DNA from: an archaeon
GTDB taxonomy: Archaea; Nanobdellota; Nanobdellia; Woesearchaeales; JAGVOV01
Length of the DNA stretch: 7,378 bases
Direction of reading: 5' to 3'
Assembly: GCA_020052545.1 (NCBI GenBank)
Contig: JAGVOV010000089.1
Location: forward strand, 1 to 7,378
Shown one piece after another: positions 1-5,650 of the stretch. The notes beneath the pieces are model-generated. The model was given only the letters and a program-made list of their open reading frames with translations, was not told the DNA's origin and ran no database searches. The position numbers and the translations under genes are program-made. The number at the start of each line of letters is the position of its first letter. Position 1 is the stretch's first letter.

Positions 1-1
1 C

Positions 2-325
2 AAGATCATATTCGTGCCGGACTGGGCAAAGGCAAATATCCTTGTCATAGATGTATATGACCTCATGCAGCCTGTCTATGGGCTTGCTGAGAGCCAAGAG
101 CAGGCTTTGGAATGGGGGCAACAGGTGAAGCAGACCCTCAGGAATCCGGACTTCGACCTGCTTTCAGAGATGGGCACATTCTACTTCCTCACCAGGCAGA
201 TCAGGAATTCGATGATGGAAGGCGAGAAGAGCGATGCAGAAAGATATCTTGGCTTCCTGAAGAAAGAAAGGTTCCAGCTTGACACCCCCGCATATATTGT
301 GAAGCAGATAAGGAACGGCAATTAA
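2..325 (+). CDS. C-terminal part of an unrecognised protein (5' end outside window)
   Basis: The frame is open from the left edge (first residues KIIFVPDWAK) to a TAA at 323-325, giving 107 visible residues. A GTG at 14 could be called as a start, but it lies inside a continuing open frame with no ribosome binding site visible, so I read this as the tail of a longer gene. The visible part starts with a hydrophobic beta-like stretch (ANILVIDVYDLM) and continues as charged, probably helical sequence rich in Glu, Gln, Lys and Arg. There is no transmembrane segment, zinc motif or nucleotide-binding motif, and I do not recognise the family. The next gene on the same strand starts 54 bp downstream behind its own TATA box, so the two may be separately transcribed. 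The coding call is fairly safe; the function is unknown. Confidence 0.7.
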   Translation, partial: KIIFVPDWAKANILVIDVYDLMQPVYGLAESQEQALEWGQQVKQTLRNPDFDLLSEMGTFYFLTRQIRNSMMEGEKSDAERYLGFLKKERFQLDTPAYIVKQIRNGN

Positions 326-336
326 GGTGCCACTCT

Positions 337-352
337 AAAGTTAGTAAACTTT
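337..352. repeat. Short inverted repeat overlapping the TATA box
   Basis: AAAGTT (337-342) and AACTTT (347-352) are perfect 6-bp arms with a 4-nt spacer. The element lies 11 bp after the stop of the upstream gene, and its right arm enters the TATA box of the 380 gene. It could be a repressor site over the BRE/TATA region or a weak 3' hairpin of the upstream transcript. The arms are short and AT-rich, so chance is a real possibility. Confidence 0.3.
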
Positions 353-358
353 TAAAAA
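343..358 (+). promoter_or_regulatory. Archaeal promoter (BRE/TATA) for the 380 gene
   Basis: TTTTAAAA at 350-357 is preceded by a purine-containing BRE-like GTAAAC (344-349). The box centre is 26.5 nt upstream of the A of the ATG at 380. With the usual archaeal TATA-to-start distance, the transcript would begin at or next to the ATG, giving a leaderless mRNA. This agrees with the absence of an SD before 380. Confidence 0.55.
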
Positions 359-379
359 TGAAGCAGGCTTTCTTCACTT

Positions 380-1345
380 ATGGCAGATCTAGAGGAGAGG
401 ACAGCAACTTCAATCGCTCACGGGAAAAGGAAAGTTGTCCAGAATGGCACCTTCGGCAACAAATGGCTTGCTGGAAAGATAGAGCACGTCAGGGCCAATG
501 ATTATTATGTCGTGAATAACGGCATAACTCCAAGGCACGCTTTTGACGGCATCCATGAGATCCCCTACACAAGCCTGCCTGAAGAGCGCTATCTGTGGCA
601 GCGTTTTTTGAAACGCGGCCCTCTTGTTATGCTCAACAGCAGCAAGAGCACATTGGAAGAGATGGTGAAGAGGGGAAAAACCCCTATGGAAACATTGTCC
701 GGGAAGGCCGGCAGGATAAACCATTATGAGGTTTCAGGCTATGGTTTCTGGAATCCCGGCAACAATACTGCCACAATAATCCATCTTGTCGACTGCCTCA
801 AAGGCGCGGCTTTCTTCATAAAGACAAATGAGAAAAAGAAGCAGGAAGACAGGATAAGGGTGGGCAGCAAAGGGAAAGATATCGCTTCTGTGTACTTACC
901 CAGCCAGGGCAATGAGAGGAAGCCGTATGAGATCGGGCTGAATCATGTCGCTTTGTCCGCTTCTGACGGCAATCTTGGAGATACTTATCGTTTTGGCTTC
1001 CAGCACGGCTGCAAGTTCAGCACAAACCTGATGACAAACAGGTTTTCAAATCCGCCAAACTTTCCTGATTTCCATGTTGTAGCTGCATATCTCCAGCTTG
1101 CTTATGATGAGAAGAAGCTCGGCAGCACAAAATTGCTTGAGATGAGCCCTTTCTTGATACCGACAAAGAAGTTCCTGAAATTCTATGACAGGCTGCAGAA
1201 CAATGTTGTTGTGCAGTATCGGGATGGAGATTACAAGATGAGGAGAAGGCCATTGCGCATGGACGAGCAGGAAATCTTATTGTGGCGGTTCATCGAGAGG
1301 AACGGCTTCTATAACGCAGCCAGGGATTACAGGAAAGCGGCATGA
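380..1345 (+). CDS. Unrecognised 321-aa soluble protein
   Basis: The ORF runs from ATG 380 to TGA 1343-1345. The start is supported by a TATA box centred about 26 nt upstream and no SD, as in a leaderless message. The protein is basic, has no signal peptide or membrane segment, and matches no family I know. An aromatic/Gly/Asn-rich middle (GYGFWNPGNN near residues 120-129, and FGFQHG near 205-210) suggests a beta-rich core. A basic stretch (YKMRRRPLR, about 285-293) precedes a helical C-terminus. Scattered His residues do not form a motif I can name. Its TGA overlaps the ATG of the next gene (ATGA), implying translational coupling with a small membrane protein, so the two probably act together, perhaps with this one held at the membrane by its partner. 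That last step is inference. Confidence 0.8.
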   Translation: MADLEERTATSIAHGKRKVVQNGTFGNKWLAGKIEHVRANDYYVVNNGITPRHAFDGIHEIPYTSLPEERYLWQRFLKRGPLVMLNSSKSTLEEMVKRGKTPMETLSGKAGRINHYEVSGYGFWNPGNNTATIIHLVDCLKGAAFFIKTNEKKKQEDRIRVGSKGKDIASVYLPSQGNERKPYEIGLNHVALSASDGNLGDTYRFGFQHGCKFSTNLMTNRFSNPPNFPDFHVVAAYLQLAYDEKKLGSTKLLEMSPFLIPTKKFLKFYDRLQNNVVVQYRDGDYKMRRRPLRMDEQEILLWRFIERNGFYNAARDYRKAA

Positions 1346-1818
1346 CAGAGAAACCTGACAAGAATGATTATTTCCATCTCTACGCGGCAAGGATAGGCGT
1401 GATAGGCCTGTTATATCTTGGCAAGGAGATGTATACAGAGATTGCCAAGGCAAAGAATACGCTTGAGGAAGTGAAGGCTGCAGCGCCGAAAGAAGCGAGA
1501 GCGATGCTCGATGAGATATGCACCGGCCTTGTGATAGCCAAGGAAGATCCGAATGCTATGGTGATAAGGCAATCGCTTGACAGCCTGGCTGCAGGCACGG
1601 GACAGCAGGCCTTGTATCAATCAAGGATAAATTCAGCTTCAAACCAGATGAGCACAGCAGTCAACATTGATTTAGGGTTCGGCGCCGTCATATTCCCATT
1701 GCTGCTCTTCTATTCTTTTGGGATGATTAAAGAGACTGCCCTTAGAGCCTATAGGCATAATATCGAGACGGCAAGAAATATCATAACATCAGCATATGAA
1801 AAGATGCAGAAGCTCTAG
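1342..1818 (+). CDS. Unrecognised 158-aa single-pass membrane protein
   Basis: The ORF starts at ATG 1342, overlapping the upstream stop by 4 bases (ATGA), and ends with TAG 1816-1818. Residues about 14-27 are mildly hydrophobic (GVIGLLYLG) but include charged flanks. Residues about 111-129 (LGFGAVIFPLLLFYSFGMI) form a clear transmembrane helix followed by positively charged residues. The region between (about 28-100) is Lys/Glu/Ala-rich and probably helical, possibly coiled-coil. With basic residues after the C-terminal helix (K130, R135, R138), the positive-inside rule would put the short C-terminal tail in the cytoplasm; the topology of the N-terminal part is uncertain. I recognise no family. 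The coupling suggests a partner role with the 321-aa protein. The gene is convergent with the antitoxin gene, 32 bp away, with no clear terminator between them. Confidence 0.75.
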   Translation: MTEKPDKNDYFHLYAARIGVIGLLYLGKEMYTEIAKAKNTLEEVKAAAPKEARAMLDEICTGLVIAKEDPNAMVIRQSLDSLAAGTGQQALYQSRINSASNQMSTAVNIDLGFGAVIFPLLLFYSFGMIKETALRAYRHNIETARNIITSAYEKMQKL

Positions 1819-1850
1819 GTCTTGTACTAGATGTCATATCTCAAATCTGA

Positions 1851-2180
1851 TTAAATCCTTGTATCTATGACCAGCTTGTCGGCTTCTGGATGGATATAGA
1901 CGCTATCTTTGGGCTTTAAATTAAGATAATCTGCAAGTTTCTTTGGAATTCTGACTGCAAGAGAGTTTCCGGTTTTTGTTATCTTCGTGTCAGCGCCAAG
2001 ACCCCAAACTCCCTTTTTTCTTGCGGCCTGCTCTATCTTTTTCGTGGTTGCTTCATCAGTGAATGATTCAGCACACCTGACACAAACCTCTGCCAGAAAT
2101 TCACCAAGGAAGACACCGAACATATATTCCCTTGTCAATCCATTCTTTAAATTCCCTTTTTCACATGACGGACATTTCAT
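1851..2180 (-). CDS. Antitoxin: YgiT/MqsA-type zinc module fused to AbrB/MazE domain
   Basis: The 109-aa protein neutralises the upstream toxin and probably represses the operon. Residues 1-40 carry a zinc-ribbon pattern, C3-x2-C6 and C33-x2-C36, like the N-terminus of YgiT/MqsA antitoxins. Residues about 64-109 read as a SpoVT/AbrB (MazE-like) domain (KITKTGNSLAVRIPK core, then a basic/aliphatic swapped-hairpin half). MqsA normally has a C-terminal Xre-type HTH, so here the DNA-binding part is of another fold. I chose ATG 2180: AAGGTGG on the minus strand lies 5 nt ahead of it and overlaps the last codons and stop of the toxin gene. A GTG at 2189 is in frame but sits inside that SD. The toxin stop (2183-2185) is 2 nt before the ATG, so translation is coupled. 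The antitoxin role is inferred from domains and pairing. Confidence 0.82.
   Translation of the reverse strand: MKCPSCEKGNLKNGLTREYMFGVFLGEFLAEVCVRCAESFTDEATTKKIEQAARKKGVWGLGADTKITKTGNSLAVRIPKKLADYLNLKPKDSVYIHPEADKLVIDTRI
1872..1891. repeat. Copy A of a near-identical 20-bp direct repeat in the antitoxin gene
   Basis: The sequence from CAGCTTGTCGG to CTTCTGGAT recurs at 2267-2287 with only one extra G. On the coding strand it encodes part of HPEADKLV, near the antitoxin C-terminus. See copy B. Confidence 0.5.
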
Positions 2181-2182
2181 AT

Positions 2183-2380
2183 TTACCACCTTGGTTTCAC
2201 AGTTATGACAAAAACCTTGCCTTTGACCTTCTTGGTGACGACACTGAAATGCCTGAAATGATAAAGCAGCTTGTCGGGCTTCTGGATCTGCTTCGAGCCC
2301 TGCCTGACCGCCATCTTGACCTCTTCAACTGATATGCCTCTCTGCGCCATCCTCATCCTTGCATGCGAGCTGAAAAGCAT
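2183..2380 (-). CDS. DUF4258-family toxin (RelE/MqsR-like)
   Basis: This 65-aa basic protein has the DUF4258 pattern: an N-terminal His in SHARMRMAQRGIS (H6, R8, R10, R14), the helix VEEVKMAVRQG, a central Tyr/His region (Y40, H41, H44), and a C-terminal strand pair ending VFVITVKPRW. DUF4258 proteins share the small RelE/MqsR-type fold and are commonly encoded next to YgiT-type zinc antitoxins, as here. By family analogy it would be an mRNA interferase; activity is not shown by the sequence. The start at ATG 2380 is supported by GGTGAT (2389-2394, minus strand) 8 nt upstream and a TATA box at 2419-2426. It lies 56 bp downstream of herA on the same strand, with its own promoter. Toxin-first order is less common than antitoxin-first among type II systems but is typical of mqsRA-like pairs. 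Confidence 0.82.
   Translation of the reverse strand: MLFSSHARMRMAQRGISVEEVKMAVRQGSKQIQKPDKLLYHFRHFSVVTKKVKGKVFVITVKPRW
2267..2287. repeat. Copy B of the near-identical repeat in the toxin gene
   Basis: This 21-bp segment is identical to 1872-1891 except for one inserted G. It encodes QKPDKL in the toxin. The GACAAGCTG part is in the same codon phase in both genes, and the indel shifts phase for the rest, so common protein ancestry does not explain the full match. Confidence 0.5.
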
Positions 2381-2388
2381 TACTCGTA

Positions 2389-2394
2389 ATCACC
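2389..2394 (-). promoter_or_regulatory. Ribosome binding site of the toxin gene
   Basis: GGTGAT on the minus strand is complementary to the ATCACC of the archaeal 16S 3' tail and lies 8 nt before ATG 2380. Its first three bases (2392-2394) belong to the 16-bp palindrome, so operator binding and ribosome loading sequences overlap. Confidence 0.55.
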
Positions 2395-2407
2395 AGTAAT
2401 TACTGGT
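2392..2407. promoter_or_regulatory. 16-bp perfect palindrome, probable toxin-antitoxin operator
   Basis: ACCAGTAATTACTGGT is a perfect palindrome centred 19-20 bp upstream of the toxin ATG. The predicted transcription start (about 26 nt from the TATA centre at 2422) falls near 2396, inside it. A second, imperfect copy of the half-site pair, ATTAC-TC-GTAAT (2379-2390), directly follows toward the gene, giving four GTAAT/ATTAC half-sites in 25 bp. AbrB/MazE-type and MqsA-type antitoxins bind palindromes in their own promoters, so autoregulation is the likely purpose; that is inference. Confidence 0.65.
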
Positions 2408-2418
2408 ATACACAGAAG

Positions 2419-2434
2419 TATATTAATCTTTCCT
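2419..2434 (-). promoter_or_regulatory. Archaeal promoter (BRE/TATA) of the toxin-antitoxin pair
   Basis: On the minus strand, TTAATATA (2426-2419) follows the purine-rich GGAAAGA, a good BRE-TATA combination. It gives a predicted start near 2396 and a leader of about 16 nt, long enough to hold the GGTGAT site. The purine tract begins at the herA stop codon, so the promoter is squeezed into the 56-bp gap. Confidence 0.6.
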
Positions 2435-2436
2435 TT

Positions 2437-4449
2437 CTAGGCCTTATATTCTATATCATATCTGACAAGAAAACATTCGCGGTTGTCGAAGACTGTGGTG
2501 AATTTATTTAATTTTTCTTTTATCTCATCTATATTCTTCACTTTTGGCAGCTTCTTTGTGTACTTGATGCTCTCGAATTCTATCTTGTAGTTGCACGCGT
2601 ATGCTGAAAGATTTGACAGAAGATATCTGTTTGACAAAGTGTACTTGCCTCTATTATAATCTAAATATCCTAAATCCACGAGTTTCTTCAAGGCTTCCTT
2701 GCTTTTCATGTCCAGGCCTGATTTGACCACAAACTCCTCGAAGTTGAATTCTTTTATTGAGAAAGCTTTCTGCAGAACTTTCAATTCAAACGGCTCTAAT
2801 ATTTCTAATTCCGGCAGCATGCCTATGGCGAAATTATCTACTTGCGTGACGATGTTCCCATTTTCCATCTCAACCAGGACATTGTATCTCTGGTTCTTGT
2901 CTTCGCAGACGAACAAGTAGCATGGCAATAGCATTGTCTTGACTTTCTTTATCTTGCTGTCTTTATCCATCAGCTTGAGGTCATTGGCCGTTATGTTCGG
3001 CTTTATCAAAGGCAGCAGTTCTTTATCTTCAAAATCATCAAGCTCCTCCATGAAATTTGTGTCCTTTGTCATGCCAAGCATGTCAACTGCCTGCCTGTGC
3101 CTTGATTTTCTTGGCCTCACATTGACAAACAATGGAAGATCCACGACGCCAGTGACCAATGCTGTGCCTATGGGCAGATTCTGTATCTCCTCCTCAGTCT
3201 CTGCTGTTATCCCTTCGACACTGCTGCTTATCGCCTTCAAGTCATTTGGATTTGTGACTTTCAAAATAATCTGGGTTGTGCACTGGCTCATGACACTCTT
3301 GTCTACCCTTGCTGGGCGCTGGCTTATGATGCACAGGCCAAGGCCAAATTTTCTTCCTTCGCTCGCGATGTCCCTTATTATCTTGCTGGATTTAGCTTCC
3401 CCAAAGCTCCTTTCAGGGCAGAAATTGTGCGCCTCCTCTATGATTGTGAAAAATGGGGGAATCTTTTCTTTCTTCCTTTCCTCAAAAAGATCTTTCAGCA
3501 GCTTGTAGACTATCAATTCCTGTATATCGGGAGCGACGCCTTTCAGGTTTATTATAGACAAACGCCCTGACTGCACAAGCTCATTGTAGCTTGTGTACAT
3601 GCCTGAAAATAAGCCGGTGTTCTTTATGTACTGCACCACATTAATTATATTCCATTTCGCGTTGTTGTCTGCCTTGTCTAATTCTTGTAAGAGAAGGTCA
3701 AAATTCAGCTTAGGGATGTCTTTTATCGTGCTGAAGAGCAATGACATCTGGGTGTTGTTCAATTTTGCGGGCAGCAAGTGCACAATCTCCTCAGAATCCA
3801 TCATCTCATTCAAAAGAAGAGGTTTCGCATCCTTTATCATATTGGCATCGCCATACTCCTGTATCTCTTTCTTGAAACCGCGGGCTTTGATACCGAATCT
3901 CATCATGTTCTTTATGTCATCTTTCTCGTCATTCTGCAACTTCATAAAGCTGTATTCGCCATGTGGATCTATCACTATAATCGGAACTTTCTTTTCTAAG
4001 ATTTCCTCTACCAATACACCAGTGGCATAGCTCTTTCCTGCGCCTGATTTTGCAAGAATCGTGACATGCTTTGTCAGCAGCTTGTTCAAGTTAAGGAAAA
4101 CCTTGATGTCTTTTCCGTCAAGAGTGCCGAGATAAGCGCCTTTCTCTTCCTTGTCTATCTGCACAATCTCCTGAATGAATCTGTCCTCGGCAAGCAGGAC
4201 TTCTGTGCCGGGCTCAAAAGGATTCCTCATAGTCTTTATAGTGCCGTCCTTATCTTTGTAGCCGATGACGCGGCATTTTGCGATTGTCCTGCTGTTCTCT
4301 TTCTCAATCTCATAAATCTGGCAGAGGACATAGCCATAATCCTTCTGCATCACCTGGATGTATTCAAACTTCTTTGTCTCTATTTCCACAATGAATTCAA
4401 AAGAGGTTGTAGTCACTTTGCCGATAATCCTACCGAGTATCATTCTCAT
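2437..4449 (-). CDS. HerA-like hexameric ATPase (DUF87), C-terminally extended
   Basis: This 670-aa ATPase belongs to the HerA/FtsK group, whose HerA members work with the NurA nuclease in archaeal DNA-end resection. Residues 1-100 look like the HAS-barrel (MILGRIIGKV opening). The P-loop is AKSGAGKS (133-140, Ala in place of the usual first Gly). IIVIDPHGEY is at 157-166, the Walker B-type acidic pair is in FTIIEEAHNF (334-343), and EGRKFGLGL with SQRP (364-379) supplies the arginine-finger/sensor region. About 553-610 resembles a winged helix (VLQKAFSIKEF, then LKKLVDLGYLDY). The tail to 670 is unrecognised. No nurA is visible nearby. There is no SD. The TATA box centre (4470.5) is 21.5 nt from this ATG but 27.5 nt from the third codon's ATG (4443), so a leaderless start at 4443 (668 aa) is quite possible. 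The ATPase call is firm; the nuclease partner and role are inferred. Confidence 0.9.
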   Translation of the reverse strand: MRMILGRIIGKVTTTSFEFIVEIETKKFEYIQVMQKDYGYVLCQIYEIEKENSRTIAKCRVIGYKDKDGTIKTMRNPFEPGTEVLLAEDRFIQEIVQIDKEEKGAYLGTLDGKDIKVFLNLNKLLTKHVTILAKSGAGKSYATGVLVEEILEKKVPIIVIDPHGEYSFMKLQNDEKDDIKNMMRFGIKARGFKKEIQEYGDANMIKDAKPLLLNEMMDSEEIVHLLPAKLNNTQMSLLFSTIKDIPKLNFDLLLQELDKADNNAKWNIINVVQYIKNTGLFSGMYTSYNELVQSGRLSIINLKGVAPDIQELIVYKLLKDLFEERKKEKIPPFFTIIEEAHNFCPERSFGEAKSSKIIRDIASEGRKFGLGLCIISQRPARVDKSVMSQCTTQIILKVTNPNDLKAISSSVEGITAETEEEIQNLPIGTALVTGVVDLPLFVNVRPRKSRHRQAVDMLGMTKDTNFMEELDDFEDKELLPLIKPNITANDLKLMDKDSKIKKVKTMLLPCYLFVCEDKNQRYNVLVEMENGNIVTQVDNFAIGMLPELEILEPFELKVLQKAFSIKEFNFEEFVVKSGLDMKSKEALKKLVDLGYLDYNRGKYTLSNRYLLSNLSAYACNYKIEFESIKYTKKLPKVKNIDEIKEKLNKFTTVFDNRECFLVRYDIEYKA

Positions 4450-4466
4450 TGCTGATAAGTTGTTTC

Positions 4467-4480
4467 TATATTAACCTTTC
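4467..4480 (-). promoter_or_regulatory. Archaeal promoter (BRE/TATA) of the HerA-like gene
   Basis: The minus strand reads GAAAGG then TTAATATA (4474-4467). The same AAAGRTTAATATA string occurs in the toxin promoter. The predicted start lies near 4444, at the second in-frame ATG (4443). Confidence 0.5.
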
Positions 4481-4483
4481 TGG

Positions 4484-4496
4484 TAAAATTTATAAT
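4484..4496 (+). promoter_or_regulatory. Archaeal promoter (BRE/TATA) of the small kinase gene
   Basis: TAAAA followed by TTTATAAT (4489-4496) is centred about 25.5 nt ahead of ATG 4518, which has no SD. This is the leaderless arrangement. It lies back to back with the HerA promoter in the 68-bp divergent region. Confidence 0.55.
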
Positions 4497-4517
4497 AATT
4501 GACGCTATTCCGATCTT

Positions 4518-5000
4518 ATGCCTCACATAATCCTTATCCATGGGCCGATGGGATCTGGCAAATCTACACTTGTTGCTGAGCTAAGGAAAAAACTGCCTAC
4601 TTATGCCTATGTCGACAGGCCCAATATCAAGAGAGGATTGAAGCCGATAGGCAATGAGCTGGCAAGGAAAATTGCCAGGACTGCCTCTTTTGCTGCAGTG
4701 GGCGAGCTGATAGACTTCAATGTCGATATGCTGCTTGAGGAATTAAGTCCGGAAAGCCTGATGAGAAGGTTTAGGGATAAAATCAGAGAGAATAAATATA
4801 CATTACATTCCTTTTATCTCAATATTGGCCTTGAGACATCATTGAAGAGGGACCTTGAGAGGAGCGGCAAAGACCATTCTGTGAATGTCATAGATGTCTA
4901 TCAAAGGGCGAAGCACACAAGCTATGACACTGTCTTGGATACTGAGAGATTAAGCAAAGAAGAGTGCCTGAAGGCCATATTGTCGAGCCTTAATCCATAA
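4518..5000 (+). CDS. Small P-loop kinase-like protein (AAA_33/zeta-toxin-like)
   Basis: This 160-aa protein opens with strand-1 and a canonical Walker A, HIILIHGPMGSGKST (P-loop at residues 9-17). D33 in YVDRPN sits after the second strand, where kinases of this group place a substrate-facing acidic residue. LKRDLERSGK (109-118) looks like the arginine-bearing LID. The ending DTVLDTERLSKEEC...I is the typical last strand plus helix of AAA_33 predicted kinases. It is therefore probably a cytoplasmic phosphotransferase or nucleotide/small-molecule kinase; the substrate cannot be told. Zeta toxins share the fold, but no epsilon-type antitoxin is next to it, so I do not call it a toxin. The ATG has a TATA box 25.5 nt upstream and no SD. 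It is divergent from the HerA-like gene, and the SOD promoter begins right after its TAA. Confidence 0.75.
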   Translation: MPHIILIHGPMGSGKSTLVAELRKKLPTYAYVDRPNIKRGLKPIGNELARKIARTASFAAVGELIDFNVDMLLEELSPESLMRRFRDKIRENKYTLHSFYLNIGLETSLKRDLERSGKDHSVNVIDVYQRAKHTSYDTVLDTERLSKEECLKAILSSLNP

Positions 5001-5001
5001 A

Positions 5002-5009
5002 TTATATAA
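5002..5009 (+). promoter_or_regulatory. TATA box of the superoxide dismutase gene
   Basis: TTATATAA begins one base after the kinase stop codon (TAA 4998-5000). The predicted start is near 5032, leaving a leader of about 22 nt that carries the GGAGGT site. SOD thus has its own promoter. Confidence 0.6.
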
Positions 5010-5017
5010 ACCAATTG

Positions 5018-5039
5018 TAACTATCCTTAACGATAGTTA
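5018..5039. promoter_or_regulatory. Inverted repeat over the SOD transcription start, probable operator
   Basis: TAACTATC (5018-5025) and GATAGTTA (5032-5039) are perfect 8-bp arms with a 6-nt spacer. The predicted transcription start falls at the right arm, so the full repeat is not in the RNA and a DNA-binding repressor is more likely than an RNA hairpin. Mn- or Fe-sensing DtxR/MntR-type or redox-sensing regulators are plausible for an SOD gene, but I cannot assign one from the sequence. Confidence 0.5.
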
Positions 5040-5043
5040 AGAT

Positions 5044-5049
5044 GGAGGT
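5044..5049 (+). promoter_or_regulatory. Ribosome binding site that sets the SOD start
   Basis: GGAGGT lies 4 nt before ATG 5054. An earlier in-frame ATG at 5042 overlaps this SD and has none of its own, so the site decides for the shorter protein. Confidence 0.7.
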
Positions 5050-5053
5050 CAAA

Positions 5054-5650
5054 ATGCAAACATTACCAAATCTAGGATATGAATACAACGCTTTAGAGCC
5101 ATTCATAGATGAGACAACGATGAGGATACATCACACGAAGCACCATCAGGCTTACGTCGATAATCTGAACAAAGCTTTAGATGCGCACAAGGAATTGCAA
5201 GGCAAGAAGGTCGAGGAGCTTATATCAAACTTGAACGCGGTCCCTGAAGACATAAGGACAGCTGTAAGAAATCATGGCGGAGGCCATGCTAATCACAGCA
5301 TGTTCTGGCAATTGCTGAAGAAAGACACAAAGCTGCACGGCGCGCTTTTGGCCGCTATCGAGAAGAAATTTGGCAGCTTTGATGCTTTCAAGGAAGCCTT
5401 TAACACTGCTGCTACAAAAGTGTTCGGCTCTGGATGGGCATGGCTTGTGCTGAACAATGGAGAGTTAGAGATTATATCGACGCCGAACCAGGACAGTCCT
5501 TTGAGCCAGGGAAAGAAGCCTGTTTTAGGGATTGATGTCTGGGAACATGCTTATTATCTAAAATACCAGAACAAAAGAGCTGAATACATAGGCGCGTTCT
5601 GGAATGTCATAAACTGGGATCAGGCAGAGAAGAATTTCGGCTGGAAATGA
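5054..5650 (+). CDS. sodA: Superoxide dismutase, Mn-type of the Fe/Mn family
   Basis: This enzyme dismutates superoxide to O2 and H2O2 in the cytoplasm. The 198-aa protein is of normal length and closely resembles bacterial Sod[18 protein letters not shown] at the start, H26 in IHHTKHH, H81 in GGHANHS, and D161 and H165 in DVWEHAYY are the four metal ligands, with second-shell Y34. G77 together with Q146 (in NQDSPL) is the combination typical of Mn enzymes; Fe enzymes usually place the Gln near position 69 instead. No signal peptide is seen. I use ATG 5054 because GGAGGT precedes it; the ATG at 5042 would add four residues and overlaps the SD. The gene has its own TATA box and an inverted repeat over the predicted start, suggesting regulation. 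Its TGA directly abuts the convergent HD gene. Cambialistic metal use cannot be excluded. Confidence 0.96.
   Translation: MQTLPNLGYEYNALEPFIDETTMRIHHTKHHQAYVDNLNKALDAHKELQGKKVEELISNLNAVPEDIRTAVRNHGGGHANHSMFWQLLKKDTKLHGALLAAIEKKFGSFDAFKEAFNTAATKVFGSGWAWLVLNNGELEIISTPNQDSPLSQGKKPVLGIDVWEHAYYLKYQNKRAEYIGAFWNVINWDQAEKNFGWK

Noticed and set aside
1815..1831. CTAG...CTAG after the 158-aa gene as a terminator stem
   Set aside because: Each 4-bp arm is itself a palindrome, there is no T-run, and the stem would be too weak.
2132..2332. Plus-strand open frames across the toxin-antitoxin region (also 1987-2208)
   Set aside because: They are antisense to two recognisable protein domains with their own promoter, SDs and coupled stops, and they show no motif of their own.
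2939..4455. Plus-strand open frames antisense to the HerA-like gene (2939-3508, 3593-4030, 4066-4455)
   Set aside because: The minus strand carries uninterrupted Walker A, Walker B and sensor motifs; the opposite frames are Ser/Phe/Leu-rich shadow translations.
4518..5000. Calling the P-loop protein a zeta toxin
   Set aside because: There is no adjacent antitoxin gene, and the features seen are common to the whole small-kinase group.
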